A stretch of 64,000 bases of DNA from contig CBFHXB010000001.1 of NCBI GenBank assembly GCA_965659685.1, forward strand, positions 164,399 through 228,398, read 5' to 3'. Positions 35,741 to 44,558 of this stretch are shown in pieces. The stretch is from MGIIa-L3 sp11892u (GTDB taxonomy: Archaea; Thermoplasmatota; Poseidoniia; Poseidoniales; Poseidoniaceae). A model generated the notes under the pieces. That model searched no databases, was not told the origin of the DNA, and saw only the letters and a list, made by a program, of their open reading frames with translations. The position numbers and the translations under genes are program-made. How positions within the stretch are numbered: position 1 is the stretch's first letter; each line of letters begins with the position of its first letter.

Positions 35741-35755
35741 GGTCCAATTTGGACC
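35741..35755. promoter_or_regulatory. Palindrome GGTCCAA-T-TTGGACC in the smc leader
   Basis: A perfect 7-bp inverted repeat around one central base, 12 bases before the smc ATG and just downstream of the TATA-like box. Its symmetry and place suit an operator bound by a dimeric repressor, or an mRNA hairpin that covers the ribosome binding site (GGAGGGATGGG). Confidence 0.45.
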
Positions 35756-35766
35756 GGAGGGATGGG

Positions 35767-38700
35767 ATGTACCTCAAGGAACTCGTGATGGTCGATTTCA
35801 AGTCGTTCAAGGGGGAAGTCCGCATTCCCTTTGGGCGAGGGTTCACCGCCATCACAGGCCCAAACGGTTCTGGAAAATCCAACAGCGGTGACGCCATCCA
35901 ATTCGTTCTTGGCCCCAAGTCGGCCAAGACCCTGAGGGCTCAGAATTCCAAAGACCTGATCTTCAACGGAGGGAAAAACAGCCGCCCAGCGAAAGCCTGT
36001 GCGGTGACCCTTGTTTTCGCCAACCCGGCGATGGAGGACGGACGTCGCCGCCTCCCCTTGGATCTTGACGAGATCACCATGGCCAAGCGCGTGCGACTTA
36101 CGCCTGCAGGCAACGTCGTGACGCAGTACGAACTGAACGGCGAGGAATCCTCGCTGAAGGCATTCCATCGCCTTCTTGGGGCCGCCAACGCACGCCCTGA
36201 TGGATACAACATCGTCCTCCAAGGTGACGTCACCAGCCTGTCGAAGATGAGTTCTGGTGAACGCCGAAAGGTCCTGGACGACGTGGCCGGCGTGACCTCC
36301 TACGACGAAGAAATTCGGAAAGCCGATCGTCAACGAAAGCAGGTCGAGGAGTACCTCGAACGCATCGCGATGATCGAGCAGGAACAACAACGGCACCTTG
36401 CTGAATTGTCTGAGGAGAAGAAAGACGCTGAGAAGGCGCTGAAAATCCGAGAGGACCTGCTCATCGCCCGCGCTCGACTCTGGCGCGCGCGCCTGGCTGG
36501 ACAGGAAGGGGCCATCGAACACCAGCGACGAGAAGTGGACCGCAACATCGAGGAGGCCAGCGCCTTGGAGGCCGAAGTCGGTGAAGCTGCAAAGCACCTG
36601 ATCCAACTCGACGATGCCATTGCAGAACTGGTCAAACAAATTCAGGACAAACTCGGCGGCGGGGGCGAAGCCCTCCAGCAAGAGATTCAACGGCTCAACG
36701 TGGCCATCGAGACCGCCGCAGACCGGCTCTCCGACATGACGGAACGCGACGAGGCATACGCGGACACGCGCACGCGCCTCGAGGGTGATCTCGAGGAGGC
36801 GTCCTCAGCCGCGGCCGTGGCCGCGACGGAAGTCGAAGGTGCAGAGGCCGCACGCGCCGAAGCAGAGCAGGCGCATGCCGAGGCGGTGAAGGAGGAAAAC
36901 GAGGTCCGAGAGGCCCTCGAAGGTTCCAATAGCGACGTCGCAGGCTTGGCCCGCGCCGTTCAAGCCTGTGAGGGTGAAATTGAGCATGCCCGTGGGGCAT
37001 TGGCCAACGCACAGTCGGACGTCGACCGCTCCGCAACCGCAGGAGAACTTCTGTTGGAAGAGCGGCAAAAAGCCGAGGAGGCCTTGGCTGGAGCCAAGAT
37101 GCAGGTCGCGGAAAGCGAACTCCAAGGTGAGGAAATCAAAGCCATGGCTGCAGGAACCGACCGGGAAAGCCTCGCCCGCGACCTGACGGCCGCTCAACGC
37201 AAGGAATCCACCCTCGTCGAAGAAGCCAACGCGGTCGAGACGCGCTTGCGCGACGTGGAACGGCAACTCGCTCGCGCACGCACGACCATGGAATCCAATT
37301 CCGGGGCCACCGGACTTACCGGCGGTGCTGCAGCCGTTCTGCAAGCACGCGATGCTGGGCATTTGGACGGTATTTTCGGAACGATCGCGGAACTTTGCGC
37401 GCCCAAGGACGAAGCACATTCGACGGCCTTGTCCACGGCCATTGGCGGCGGCATGATGTCCGTCGTCGTGGAAACCGACGAAGTCGCTGCGAAGGCCATC
37501 CGTTGGCTCAAGCAGAACAACGCCGGCCGAGCCACGTTCCTGCCGCTCAACAAGATCAACGCTGGTCGACCGGCGGGCCGTGCCGTCATGGTTGCACGTC
37601 AACCCGGCGTGATCGGTTTTGCCCATGACTTGCTCGAGCACGACCCGAGGATCGCGGCAGCCGTTCGCTTTGTGCTCAGGAACACCCTGCTGGTGGACAC
37701 CATGGCCACGGCCCGTGCCAACATGGGCGGTGTTCGTTTGATCACCCTTGACGGCAGCGTGGCTGATGCTGGAGGTGCGATGACCGGTGGCTCACCTCGT
37801 CGTTCCCGCATTTCCTTTGGTGGCAAGATTCAGGGCGCAAGCGAAGTCGATCGCCTCTCCAAGGAAGTGGAACGCCTCCGCATGATGTCGGAAGGCGTCG
37901 CGGCCAAGGTTCGCGAAGCGCGCGAAGCCCAGGCCGATGTGCGCCGACGCCTCGGCGACCTCGCCAACAACGACGCCGCCGCGAAACTCGCTTCGTGGAG
38001 GAGCGCTCACGCGGCCGCCAAGGCCGCCTTGAACAAGGAGGAAGGCCACCTGGCGAACCTGACGGCCCGCTTGGAAACCTTCGATCAAGAAGGCCGACGG
38101 CACCTCGCCCTTCGAGGTCAGGCACAACAACGCCTCTCCGACGCCATCGCGGAACGGGATGAGGCAAACCAACGCCTCCAAGACGCCAGTCCGACCCATC
38201 TCAAAGAGCGCCTTCATGCCGCGGAATTGGCGAAGGCCACCGCCGAAGCAGAGCTTCAGACCAACGAAGCCACCATCCGCTCTGGAAAGGAGCGTCATGC
38301 GTTGCTGCAAGGCAACGCAGAGGACCTTCGTGGCCGTCTCGATGGGCTTGCCTCGGAGGCCGCGACACGGGCCACGGAGCGCTCAAGGTTGGAGGCGTCC
38401 ATGGCCGAAAACCGTGCGGACCTTTCGGCCAAGGAGGAAGAGCGACGCTCTCACCTTGAGGAACATCAAGGGCTCGAAGACGAACGCATCCGTTTGGTCG
38501 ACGAACGGAGCGCACTACGTGCCGCGTCGGAACAGAAGGCCTCCGACGCCCGTTCCCGCCGTCACCACGCTGAGGAATTGCGCCGTTTGCTCTCCAGCAG
38601 CGAAGCGCAGTTGCTCGAAATCCGTTCATCCATGGTCGAGGAGGGCATCGAGGAAAGCGTCGAAGACGAATCACCCCTGCCCACCGTGGCCGAAGGAGAA

Positions 38701-39624
38701 CGCACCGTGCGTCGCCTCGAACGCAAGATTGAGGACATTGGGTCCGTCAATTGGCGTGCCATCGATCAACACGCTGCCTGTGAGGAGAGGTTGGCCTCGT
38801 TGAGCGCCGATCACGGTGTGCTGAAGGGACGTCGACAGGACCTGCTGGACCTTGCAGAACAGCTTGACCAACAACGCACCGTTCGGCTGACTCAGGTCTT
38901 GTCCAAGGTCAATGAGAATTTCAAGCGGGTCTACAAGACCCTGTCCAAGGGCGGCGAAGGTGAACTCTTCTTGGAAAACCCAGACCAGCCCTTCTCCGGC
39001 GGTTTGGACATGTGGGCACGCCCGCGTGGTAAGTCCAGCCGATGCCGGTTGCAGGGTTTGTCTGGCGGTGAACAATCCATGGCCGCACTCGCACTGATCT
39101 TTGCCATCCAAGATTACGATCCAAGTCCGTTCTACTACTTCGACGAAGTCGACCAGAACCTCGATTCCGACAACGCTCGGCTGATCGCTGAAATGTGCAG
39201 GGCCCGCTCGGAACGCGCCCAATTCATCATGGTCACGTTGCGCAAGGTCAGCCTGAGTTTGGCCGACCATCACATCGGCGTCACCCACGGTGGAGACGGT
39301 TGCAGCCGCCGCATCATGGACTTCAACCGGCAACGTGCGTTGGCCCTTGGCGAGGCCGCCGAAGTGGCCGCTGCCGCGGACGCGGCCAAGAACGCGGACC
39401 GTGCGGGCGAAGCCGTTGCCTTCCAAAACGCCATGCCTGAGGTTCCAGAGTCCCTCGGGACGCCGAAGAGCCTCGAAGCGCTGATGGCTCGTGCCGACGA
39501 ATCGGCCGAGGACGAGGCGGAGGTTCGCGAACACCTCGAGGCCGTGCGTGAAGCAGAGGCTGCAGATGACGAAGGTCCTGTTCAGGAACCGGTGATCTCG
39601 GTCGATGCCCCCGACGAGGAGTGA
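35767..39624 (+). CDS. smc: Chromosome segregation protein SMC
   Basis: 1285 residues. Condensin ATPase that folds into a long antiparallel coiled coil and organises the chromosome. The N-terminal head has Walker A GPNGSGKS (31-38). There are two long coiled-coil arms around a hinge (about 515-690, with GIFGTIAELC and later GVRLITLDGSV...GAMTGGSPR). The C-terminal head carries the signature LSGGEQ (about 1097) and Walker B YYFDEVD (about 1125). A C-terminal extension of roughly 95 acidic/Ala-rich residues beyond the head is longer than usual. The ATG at 35767 matches the conserved N-terminus MYLKELVMVDFKSF. First gene of smc-scpA-scpB. Confidence 0.96.
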   Translation: MYLKELVMVDFKSFKGEVRIPFGRGFTAITGPNGSGKSNSGDAIQFVLGPKSAKTLRAQNSKDLIFNGGKNSRPAKACAVTLVFANPAMEDGRRRLPLDLDEITMAKRVRLTPAGNVVTQYELNGEESSLKAFHRLLGAANARPDGYNIVLQGDVTSLSKMSSGERRKVLDDVAGVTSYDEEIRKADRQRKQVEEYLERIAMIEQEQQRHLAELSEEKKDAEKALKIREDLLIARARLWRARLAGQEGAIEHQRREVDRNIEEASALEAEVGEAAKHLIQLDDAIAELVKQIQDKLGGGGEALQQEIQRLNVAIETAADRLSDMTERDEAYADTRTRLEGDLEEASSAAAVAATEVEGAEAARAEAEQAHAEAVKEENEVREALEGSNSDVAGLARAVQACEGEIEHARGALANAQSDVDRSATAGELLLEERQKAEEALAGAKMQVAESELQGEEIKAMAAGTDRESLARDLTAAQRKESTLVEEANAVETRLRDVERQLARARTTMESNSGATGLTGGAAAVLQARDAGHLDGIFGTIAELCAPKDEAHSTALSTAIGGGMMSVVVETDEVAAKAIRWLKQNNAGRATFLPLNKINAGRPAGRAVMVARQPGVIGFAHDLLEHDPRIAAAVRFVLRNTLLVDTMATARANMGGVRLITLDGSVADAGGAMTGGSPRRSRISFGGKIQGASEVDRLSKEVERLRMMSEGVAAKVREAREAQADVRRRLGDLANNDAAAKLASWRSAHAAAKAALNKEEGHLANLTARLETFDQEGRRHLALRGQAQQRLSDAIAERDEANQRLQDASPTHLKERLHAAELAKATAEAELQTNEATIRSGKERHALLQGNAEDLRGRLDGLASEAATRATERSRLEASMAENRADLSAKEEERRSHLEEHQGLEDERIRLVDERSALRAASEQKASDARSRRHHAEELRRLLSSSEAQLLEIRSSMVEEGIEESVEDESPLPTVAEGERTVRRLERKIEDIGSVNWRAIDQHAACEERLASLSADHGVLKGRRQDLLDLAEQLDQQRTVRLTQVLSKVNENFKRVYKTLSKGGEGELFLENPDQPFSGGLDMWARPRGKSSRCRLQGLSGGEQSMAALALIFAIQDYDPSPFYYFDEVDQNLDSDNARLIAEMCRARSERAQFIMVTLRKVSLSLADHHIGVTHGGDGCSRRIMDFNRQRALALGEAAEVAAAADAAKNADRAGEAVAFQNAMPEVPESLGTPKSLEALMARADESAEDEAEVREHLEAVREAEAADDEGPVQEPVISVDAPDEE

Positions 39625-39633
39625 GGTGAGGGC

Positions 39634-40752
39634 ATGCAACAGATGGTCCTCGATGGATGGTTCCTCAGGCAGGACATCGTCGAGCGTTTGTTGTCCACCG
39701 GAAGCGAGGACGAAGAGGCGTTGGCCTTCGGCGATCGCATCATGCGCATCGCGTCGCAGGACGGTGCGGAACATCAGGCGTTGAGCGACCCTGTGGACCG
39801 TTCCATCGCCCTTGTGCTGTCCCTTGTGCGTGAAGAGGGACTCAACGCCTGGGACATCGATTTGGAAGCTTTTCTCGAAATTTTCACGGAGCGTGTTCGG
39901 GCCGAGGCGGACCGCGTGGACCTGCCTGCCTGCGGCCGTCTGATTCGACTCGCTTGGGAGGTGCTGCACGAGCAAACCCTCGGGGTTTACGATCGAGCGA
40001 CGGCCCTTGACATGGAGGATGAAGAGGTCGACTTCGGGCACGATTTCGGCTGGGAGTTGGACGTGGACGACGAAGCCTATGCGTTCACCACCACCGTGCT
40101 GCAAGGCGAAGCAGACGCCACCTTGCCGAGCTTGTTCGACGGACGATTGCGCCGGCCAGAAGGACGGCCGACCACCTTGGGCGAACTCCTTGCCGCCTTC
40201 AAAGACGCAGCGGACGATGCAGAGGCCCTGCAGGAACGTGAACGCGTCCGAGCAGCGGCAGCCGCCGAACTGAAGGCTCACTTGGACGACGTTGGGGGTC
40301 GCATGCACGACGAGGACCTGGAAGGCGACATTGAGCGCTGTTGGGATGCCTTGAGGCAAGTCTGCGAAGCCAACGGTGCCGCCAAGGTCCCGCTGTTGGA
40401 CGTCGTTCGACGCCTTGAGGAGTTGGATCCCGATGCGGCGGCCAGCCTCGGTGGTCGTACCGAAGCCAACGTGGCTGCGTTCATTGCGGGATTGTTCCTC
40501 GTCCACCGGCGACTGGTCGATGTGGTCCAAGACGAGGTCCCGACAGGTCCGATTTATCTGGTCGACCTTTGGCCTAAAATGGACACCTACCTCGCCGTAC
40601 GTTCTCATCTTGAGCGTCTTGAAGCGGAAGAGGACGGGCGCGCTCCACGAGGTCTCATCCAACGCGCCGAAGAGGCTTCTGCGTTGGAAGAGGCCTCCGC
40701 TGCCGTCTTGAACGAAGTGGAAGCCGACACGGATTCGTGGTTGGTCGAGTGA
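39634..40752 (+). CDS. scpA: Segregation and condensation protein A (kleisin)
   Basis: 372 residues. Kleisin that bridges the two SMC heads. The N-terminal half has the ScpA pattern DPVDRSIALVLSLVREEGLNAWDIDLEAFLEIF, and the C-terminal helical/winged-helix end includes GRTEANVAAFIAGLFLVHRRLV. The middle is acidic, with a long linker. Starts nine bases after smc with GAGGTGA in front and is followed nine bases later by scpB. Confidence 0.88.
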   Translation: MQQMVLDGWFLRQDIVERLLSTGSEDEEALAFGDRIMRIASQDGAEHQALSDPVDRSIALVLSLVREEGLNAWDIDLEAFLEIFTERVRAEADRVDLPACGRLIRLAWEVLHEQTLGVYDRATALDMEDEEVDFGHDFGWELDVDDEAYAFTTTVLQGEADATLPSLFDGRLRRPEGRPTTLGELLAAFKDAADDAEALQERERVRAAAAAELKAHLDDVGGRMHDEDLEGDIERCWDALRQVCEANGAAKVPLLDVVRRLEELDPDAAASLGGRTEANVAAFIAGLFLVHRRLVDVVQDEVPTGPIYLVDLWPKMDTYLAVRSHLERLEAEEDGRAPRGLIQRAEEASALEEASAAVLNEVEADTDSWLVE

Positions 40753-40761
40753 GGTGGTGGC

Positions 40762-41364
40762 ATGACTGAGACGCCGTTGGAATTCTTGCTCGAGGCCCAG
40801 TTGTTTGCAGCGGGTCGTTCCCTGTCGGTCAAAGAATTGGCGGAGACCTTGGGGTACGAAACCGACGAGGTCCACGCCGCCCTGGACCAGCTTCAGGGCT
40901 CTCTGAAACGCCGCCGCGGTGCCCTTCACCTTGCGGAAGTTGGAGGGCGTTGGGCCATGGAAGTGAAGCCCAAAGTGGCCGCGCATCTGCCCCGTGAGAC
41001 GAAGACAGACCTTCCTCCTCGTTTGTTGAAGGCCGCCTCCTTGATCGCGTACCACCAGCCCATGCCCCAATCCCGGTTGGTGGACATGCTGGGCCAACGT
41101 GCCTACGACCACGTGCGCGAATTGGCCCAAGCGGGAATGATTCAACGCCGCAGGGACGGCAACACGCGGCGCTTGTCCACCACACGCCGGTTTTCAGAGG
41201 TGTTCGGTTGCCCCCACACCGACCGCGCAAAAGTCCGAGCATGGTTCCGTGAGCAGGTCGCGGAATCCGGCATTTTGGACGACGTGCTGGGAAGCGTGGT
41301 CATCGAAGAGGAACTCGAAGACGGGACGGTTCAAGCCGTGTTGCCCGTGGGCGAAGACGAATGA
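40762..41364 (+). CDS. scpB: Segregation and condensation protein B
   Basis: 200 residues. Two winged-helix domains that bind the kleisin. The opening LEFLLEAQLFAAGRSLSVKELAETLGYETDEVHAAL and the central LLKAASLIAYHQPMPQSRLVDMLGQRAYDHVRELAQAGMI fit ScpB. The stop codon TGA abuts the convergent HMG-CoA reductase stop, forming TGATCA. Confidence 0.88.
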   Translation: MTETPLEFLLEAQLFAAGRSLSVKELAETLGYETDEVHAALDQLQGSLKRRRGALHLAEVGGRWAMEVKPKVAAHLPRETKTDLPPRLLKAASLIAYHQPMPQSRLVDMLGQRAYDHVRELAQAGMIQRRRDGNTRRLSTTRRFSEVFGCPHTDRAKVRAWFREQVAESGILDDVLGSVVIEEELEDGTVQAVLPVGEDE

Positions 41365-42666
41365 TCAGGAGCCTTGCCTGAGCATGGCAAGGATCTCCTC
41401 AGCCGTGGTTTGGGTCCTCGGTCCTTCCCACGTGGCGAGTCGAGCGGCGACCTCTTCGATTTCAGGTCCCTCAGCGCCTGCACTGACGGCCATGTTTCGT
41501 GCGTGGAGGCGCATGTGTCCTGCCTGAATGCCGCTGGTCGAGAGGGCTCGCAAGGCCCCAAGGTTTTGCGCGAGGCCGGAAGCGGCCATGACCGAGGCCA
41601 GCTGATCGGCAGAGTCGATGCCGAGCAACTCAAGGCATGCACGTGCGGTTGGGTGGACCCTGCTGGCACCACCCACGGTGCCGACGGCCATGGGCGTCTC
41701 TAGGCGTCCCACGAGGTGGCCCTCGTCGTCGACCTCCCATTCGGTCATCGAGGCGTAGCGTCCAGTGCGCACCGCAGCCCAAGCGTGGCAGCCGGCTTCG
41801 ATCGCCCGCCAATCTTGTCCGCATGCGATGGCCACTGCGCTGATGGCGTTCATCACGCCCTTGTTGTGTGTCGCCGCCCGATAAGGGTCCGAGGCAGCAA
41901 AGTGGTAGGCTTCGATGATGCCTGAAATGACCTCGGCGCCTTGTGCGGCGTCCCCGTCGTCAGCCATCGCTTCAGGACTGAACCGTGCCTCGATGCGTGC
42001 CATGCGTTCTGTGGCCAGGTTTGAGAGGATTCGAAGCAGCACGCGCCCACCCGTGAGGGCCTCGATGCGCGGTGCGATGAGTTCGGCCATGGTGTTGACG
42101 GCATTGGCGCCCATGGCGTCACGGACGTCGACGTGGAGGTGGACCACGAACATGGTCCCAAGGTCCGTGGGGATGCGGTGGCACGTCAGGCGTTTGAGGC
42201 CTCCACCGAGTTTGATCATCGTTGAGGGGCGGTCGTTGCAGAGGTGGATCAGTTCCGCTTCCGCGCCCATCACGGCCGCCTCGGCTGCATTCAGGTCCTC
42301 GACGTCGAGCACTTGCACCTGTGCAATCATGATCGGCGGGTCGTTGTTGCTGACAAAGCCCCCAGTTGAGCGACAGCGTCGTGCCATGTTGGACGCAGCC
42401 GCGACCACGCTCGATTCTTCCAAAACAAAGGGAATGAGGTACTCCTCTCCATCGACGATGAAATTGGTGGCCAAACCCACAGGGAGGACAAAGCGACCGA
42501 CGACGTTCTCAATCATGTGATCTGCCGCTTCCTCGCTCAACGCATCGGCAGAGGCCAGTGCATGCAGCGCTTCTTCGCTCAGGTCCGTGACCTCAAGCAG
42601 GGCCTTGCGCCGTTCCTCGACGCTGAGTCGGTAGAAGCCCGAGAGGCGGCTGCTCCGGGCGGGCAT
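41365..42666 (-). CDS. mvaA: HMG-CoA reductase, class II
   Basis: 433 residues. Converts HMG-CoA to mevalonate for isoprenoid lipids. It has the class II features: ENVVGRFVLPVGLATNF, GGFVSNNDPPIMIAQVQV, MGANAVNTMAE, and THNKGVMNAISAVAIACGQDWRAIEAGCHAWA. The catalytic C-terminal histidine is in GIQAGHMRLHARNMA. Class I is the more common archaeal type; class II occurs in Thermoplasmata and Archaeoglobus relatives and in bacteria. The ATG at 42666 is preferred over an in-frame TTG seven codons earlier. Its upstream region holds the GCGTTA repeat cluster shared with the divergent AAA gene. Confidence 0.93.
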   Translation of the reverse strand: MPARSSRLSGFYRLSVEERRKALLEVTDLSEEALHALASADALSEEAADHMIENVVGRFVLPVGLATNFIVDGEEYLIPFVLEESSVVAAASNMARRCRSTGGFVSNNDPPIMIAQVQVLDVEDLNAAEAAVMGAEAELIHLCNDRPSTMIKLGGGLKRLTCHRIPTDLGTMFVVHLHVDVRDAMGANAVNTMAELIAPRIEALTGGRVLLRILSNLATERMARIEARFSPEAMADDGDAAQGAEVISGIIEAYHFAASDPYRAATHNKGVMNAISAVAIACGQDWRAIEAGCHAWAAVRTGRYASMTEWEVDDEGHLVGRLETPMAVGTVGGASRVHPTARACLELLGIDSADQLASVMAASGLAQNLGALRALSTSGIQAGHMRLHARNMAVSAGAEGPEIEEVAARLATWEGPRTQTTAEEILAMLRQGS

Positions 42667-42699
42667 GGTGGGTGGCAGCCACGCCAAAGCATGAACTCA

Positions 42700-42813
42700 T
42701 CGGGGAGGTTAACGGGTAACTAACATGTTAATCAAGCGTTAGCAAGGCGTTGATTTGCGTTAATCTCTGGCAAAATCGGGCGCTCCGCGACGCGATTAAC
42801 GCCTCCTAACGCA
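42700..42813. repeat. Cluster of GCGTTA/GTTAAC repeats in a divergent promoter region
   Basis: The 206-base gap between HMG-CoA reductase and the AAA gene holds a run of related words: GTTAAC (42708), TGTTAATC (42726), AGCGTTAGC (42735), GGCGTTGAT (42746), TGCGTTAATC (42756), then on the other strand GATTAACGC (42794) and CCTAACGC (42805). GCGTTAATC at 42757-42765 is the exact inverse of GATTAACGC at 42794-42802. The stretch is A/T-richer than its surroundings. This looks like a multi-site binding region for one protein, either an operator or an origin-type array. Confidence 0.6.
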
Positions 42814-42844
42814 AGCGTGCGCCCTCGGTTTTCGGTGAAGCATG

Positions 42845-42849
42845 ATATA
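42845..42849 (+). promoter_or_regulatory. TATA box for the AAA gene
   Basis: GATATAC is centred 26 bases before the ATG at 42873, the expected spacing for a leaderless archaeal mRNA. It lies just downstream of the GCGTTA repeat cluster, so a protein bound there could control this promoter. Confidence 0.5.
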
Positions 42850-42872
42850 CCCGCTTTTGGTTGGCGCCGAGC

Positions 42873-44558
42873 ATGATGCCTTCCGAAGGATTCCCCTCCG
42901 TGAAACGGAACCCCTTCGGAAGAAAGCCGCTCGAGGAAAGCGACGCCGACCTTCTTGTCGGTCGTGAAGACGTGTTGGAAGAGCTTCGATTTTACCTGAA
43001 CGAGGGAAACGACGCCCGGTTGTTGTTGCTCGCCGGGCCTTCTGGTTCAGGTCGCACCTCACTCATGCGCGTCCTGAAGGGAAGTTTGCAGCGCGCCGTG
43101 CATGTGGTGGACGTGGATCCAGACCGGGCCGCAGCGGATTTGATGGGTCAAATCCAACAAGGCCTCATTGGAGGTCAACCCTCCCCGGGCCCAAGCCAAG
43201 CAACGGACATGCTGATTCAGACCCTCAGGCGTGACCATGGCCAAGCGCTGATCGTGCTTGACCTTCCTGTCCTCGATGGAGAACATCTTCCACAGATCCT
43301 CTCGAAGTCCATGGCCTACCTTGAACGACTTGACGCGCTCATCGTGGTCATCGCGACCCCCGAGCACGCCGCTCGATTTGGAGCAGGCCTTGTGACGAGG
43401 TTCACGCAGGAATTCACCCTTGAACCGTTCAGCGATGAAGACATTGCGAACATGATTGACGTGCGTGTGCGTCGGGAAAATCAACTTGGCTGGCGTCCAC
43501 GACTTTCTTGGATTCAGGACCATCTGCACCATCTTCCCCTCTACCCCCGTCAACTTCTGCAAGAGATGAGCAAGCAATACATGGCGCATCAGCGCGGTGA
43601 TGGCCGACGTACACCCCAAGCAAAGGGAACGACACAAAGCCCACCAATGGACGCCTGGGAGCCTGCCCCCGCCGATGCAGGGTTGGAATTGGACATGGAC
43701 GACCTCGATGGTGCACGAGAGCAAGACGCCCCCCCTCCCATCCGCCCTTCACTGGACGACGTGGTCGATACCGGTCGAACTTGGATGGAGGATTTCGGGC
43801 AGGACGAAGCCCAACCGCATGCGCCTGAACCGGCGGCTGCTCCAGTGGTTCCTTCGGAGGCAAAGGCCCCCACACCACCGCCAAGGGAACCTCTGGTTTC
43901 CCAAGTGAGTCGGACCTCACCGTTTGGCCGCATTGCTCATCGCTCCATTGCAGCAAGCAACGAGACCGCCTCTGCTTCGATTCAACCAGCGACCCCGGTC
44001 CAACCAGCGACCTCGGCCTCCATCAAGGACGAGAAGGAGGGCAAGTGGGAGTTCACGGACCACACGAAGCCCACCCCAGCGGCCGGTGCCCAGCCTGTGG
44101 CATCCGAGGGGCAGGGGCGTGAGGCCACGCAACCGGTGCCTCATGCCTCACATGATCTCTCGGCAGAGGTCGTGCAGCTTCTCCAGAAAGCCTTGGTGAC
44201 GCCCCGTTCGTCCACAGCAAGCCCCTTGCAGGGCTTGGCCGATGCGTTGACCCGACTGGGCCTTCCTCACGCCGGTGCGCTGAGCCACCGCCCTCTTCGG
44301 GTTCAGGCGCTGAAAGAATTGAATTCGGGACAGGCGTTGGTGGTGGAGGCCGCCAGCGTCCGGGAGATTTCTCCCTCTGATGCAAGGCTCCTCGCCCGTT
44401 TGGGCGTGAAGCGTGCTCGTTTGTCACAGATCTGCAACGGCCTGCACCGGGACGGAGTGCTGGACGTGGCCCAAAGGGGGCGCTCACGCGTGTTTACCCT
44501 GTCCACTGGGGCACGGGCCCAACTCAAGGCCTGGAACCTCCTTGGAGGTGAGGCCTGA
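42873..44558 (+). CDS. AAA-type ATPase with winged-helix C-terminus, Orc/Cdc6-like layout
   Basis: 561 residues. Residues about 25-240 form an AAA-type domain resembling Orc1/Cdc6 and related STAND proteins: VGREDVLEELRFYL, then a Walker A of GPSGSGRT (55-62) with Arg61 in place of the usual Lys, a Walker B-like strand ALIVLDLP, and PFSDEDIANMIDVRV as a sensor 2-like region. A long acidic, Pro-rich linker (about 250-420) follows. The last 120 residues include a winged helix (RARLSQICNGLHRDGVLDVAQRGRSRVFTL). A DNA-binding regulator or initiator-like factor is likely. Translationally coupled to the next gene (TGATG overlap). Confidence 0.65.
   Translation: MMPSEGFPSVKRNPFGRKPLEESDADLLVGREDVLEELRFYLNEGNDARLLLLAGPSGSGRTSLMRVLKGSLQRAVHVVDVDPDRAAADLMGQIQQGLIGGQPSPGPSQATDMLIQTLRRDHGQALIVLDLPVLDGEHLPQILSKSMAYLERLDALIVVIATPEHAARFGAGLVTRFTQEFTLEPFSDEDIANMIDVRVRRENQLGWRPRLSWIQDHLHHLPLYPRQLLQEMSKQYMAHQRGDGRRTPQAKGTTQSPPMDAWEPAPADAGLELDMDDLDGAREQDAPPPIRPSLDDVVDTGRTWMEDFGQDEAQPHAPEPAAAPVVPSEAKAPTPPPREPLVSQVSRTSPFGRIAHRSIAASNETASASIQPATPVQPATSASIKDEKEGKWEFTDHTKPTPAAGAQPVASEGQGREATQPVPHASHDLSAEVVQLLQKALVTPRSSTASPLQGLADALTRLGLPHAGALSHRPLRVQALKELNSGQALVVEAASVREISPSDARLLARLGVKRARLSQICNGLHRDGVLDVAQRGRSRVFTLSTGARAQLKAWNLLGGEA

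Noticed and set aside
42873..44558. Calling the AAA protein a second Orc1/Cdc6.
   Set aside because: The winged helix and AAA part are similar in layout, but Walker A lacks its lysine, the linker is long and disordered, and the clear Orc1 is at 48096-49277.
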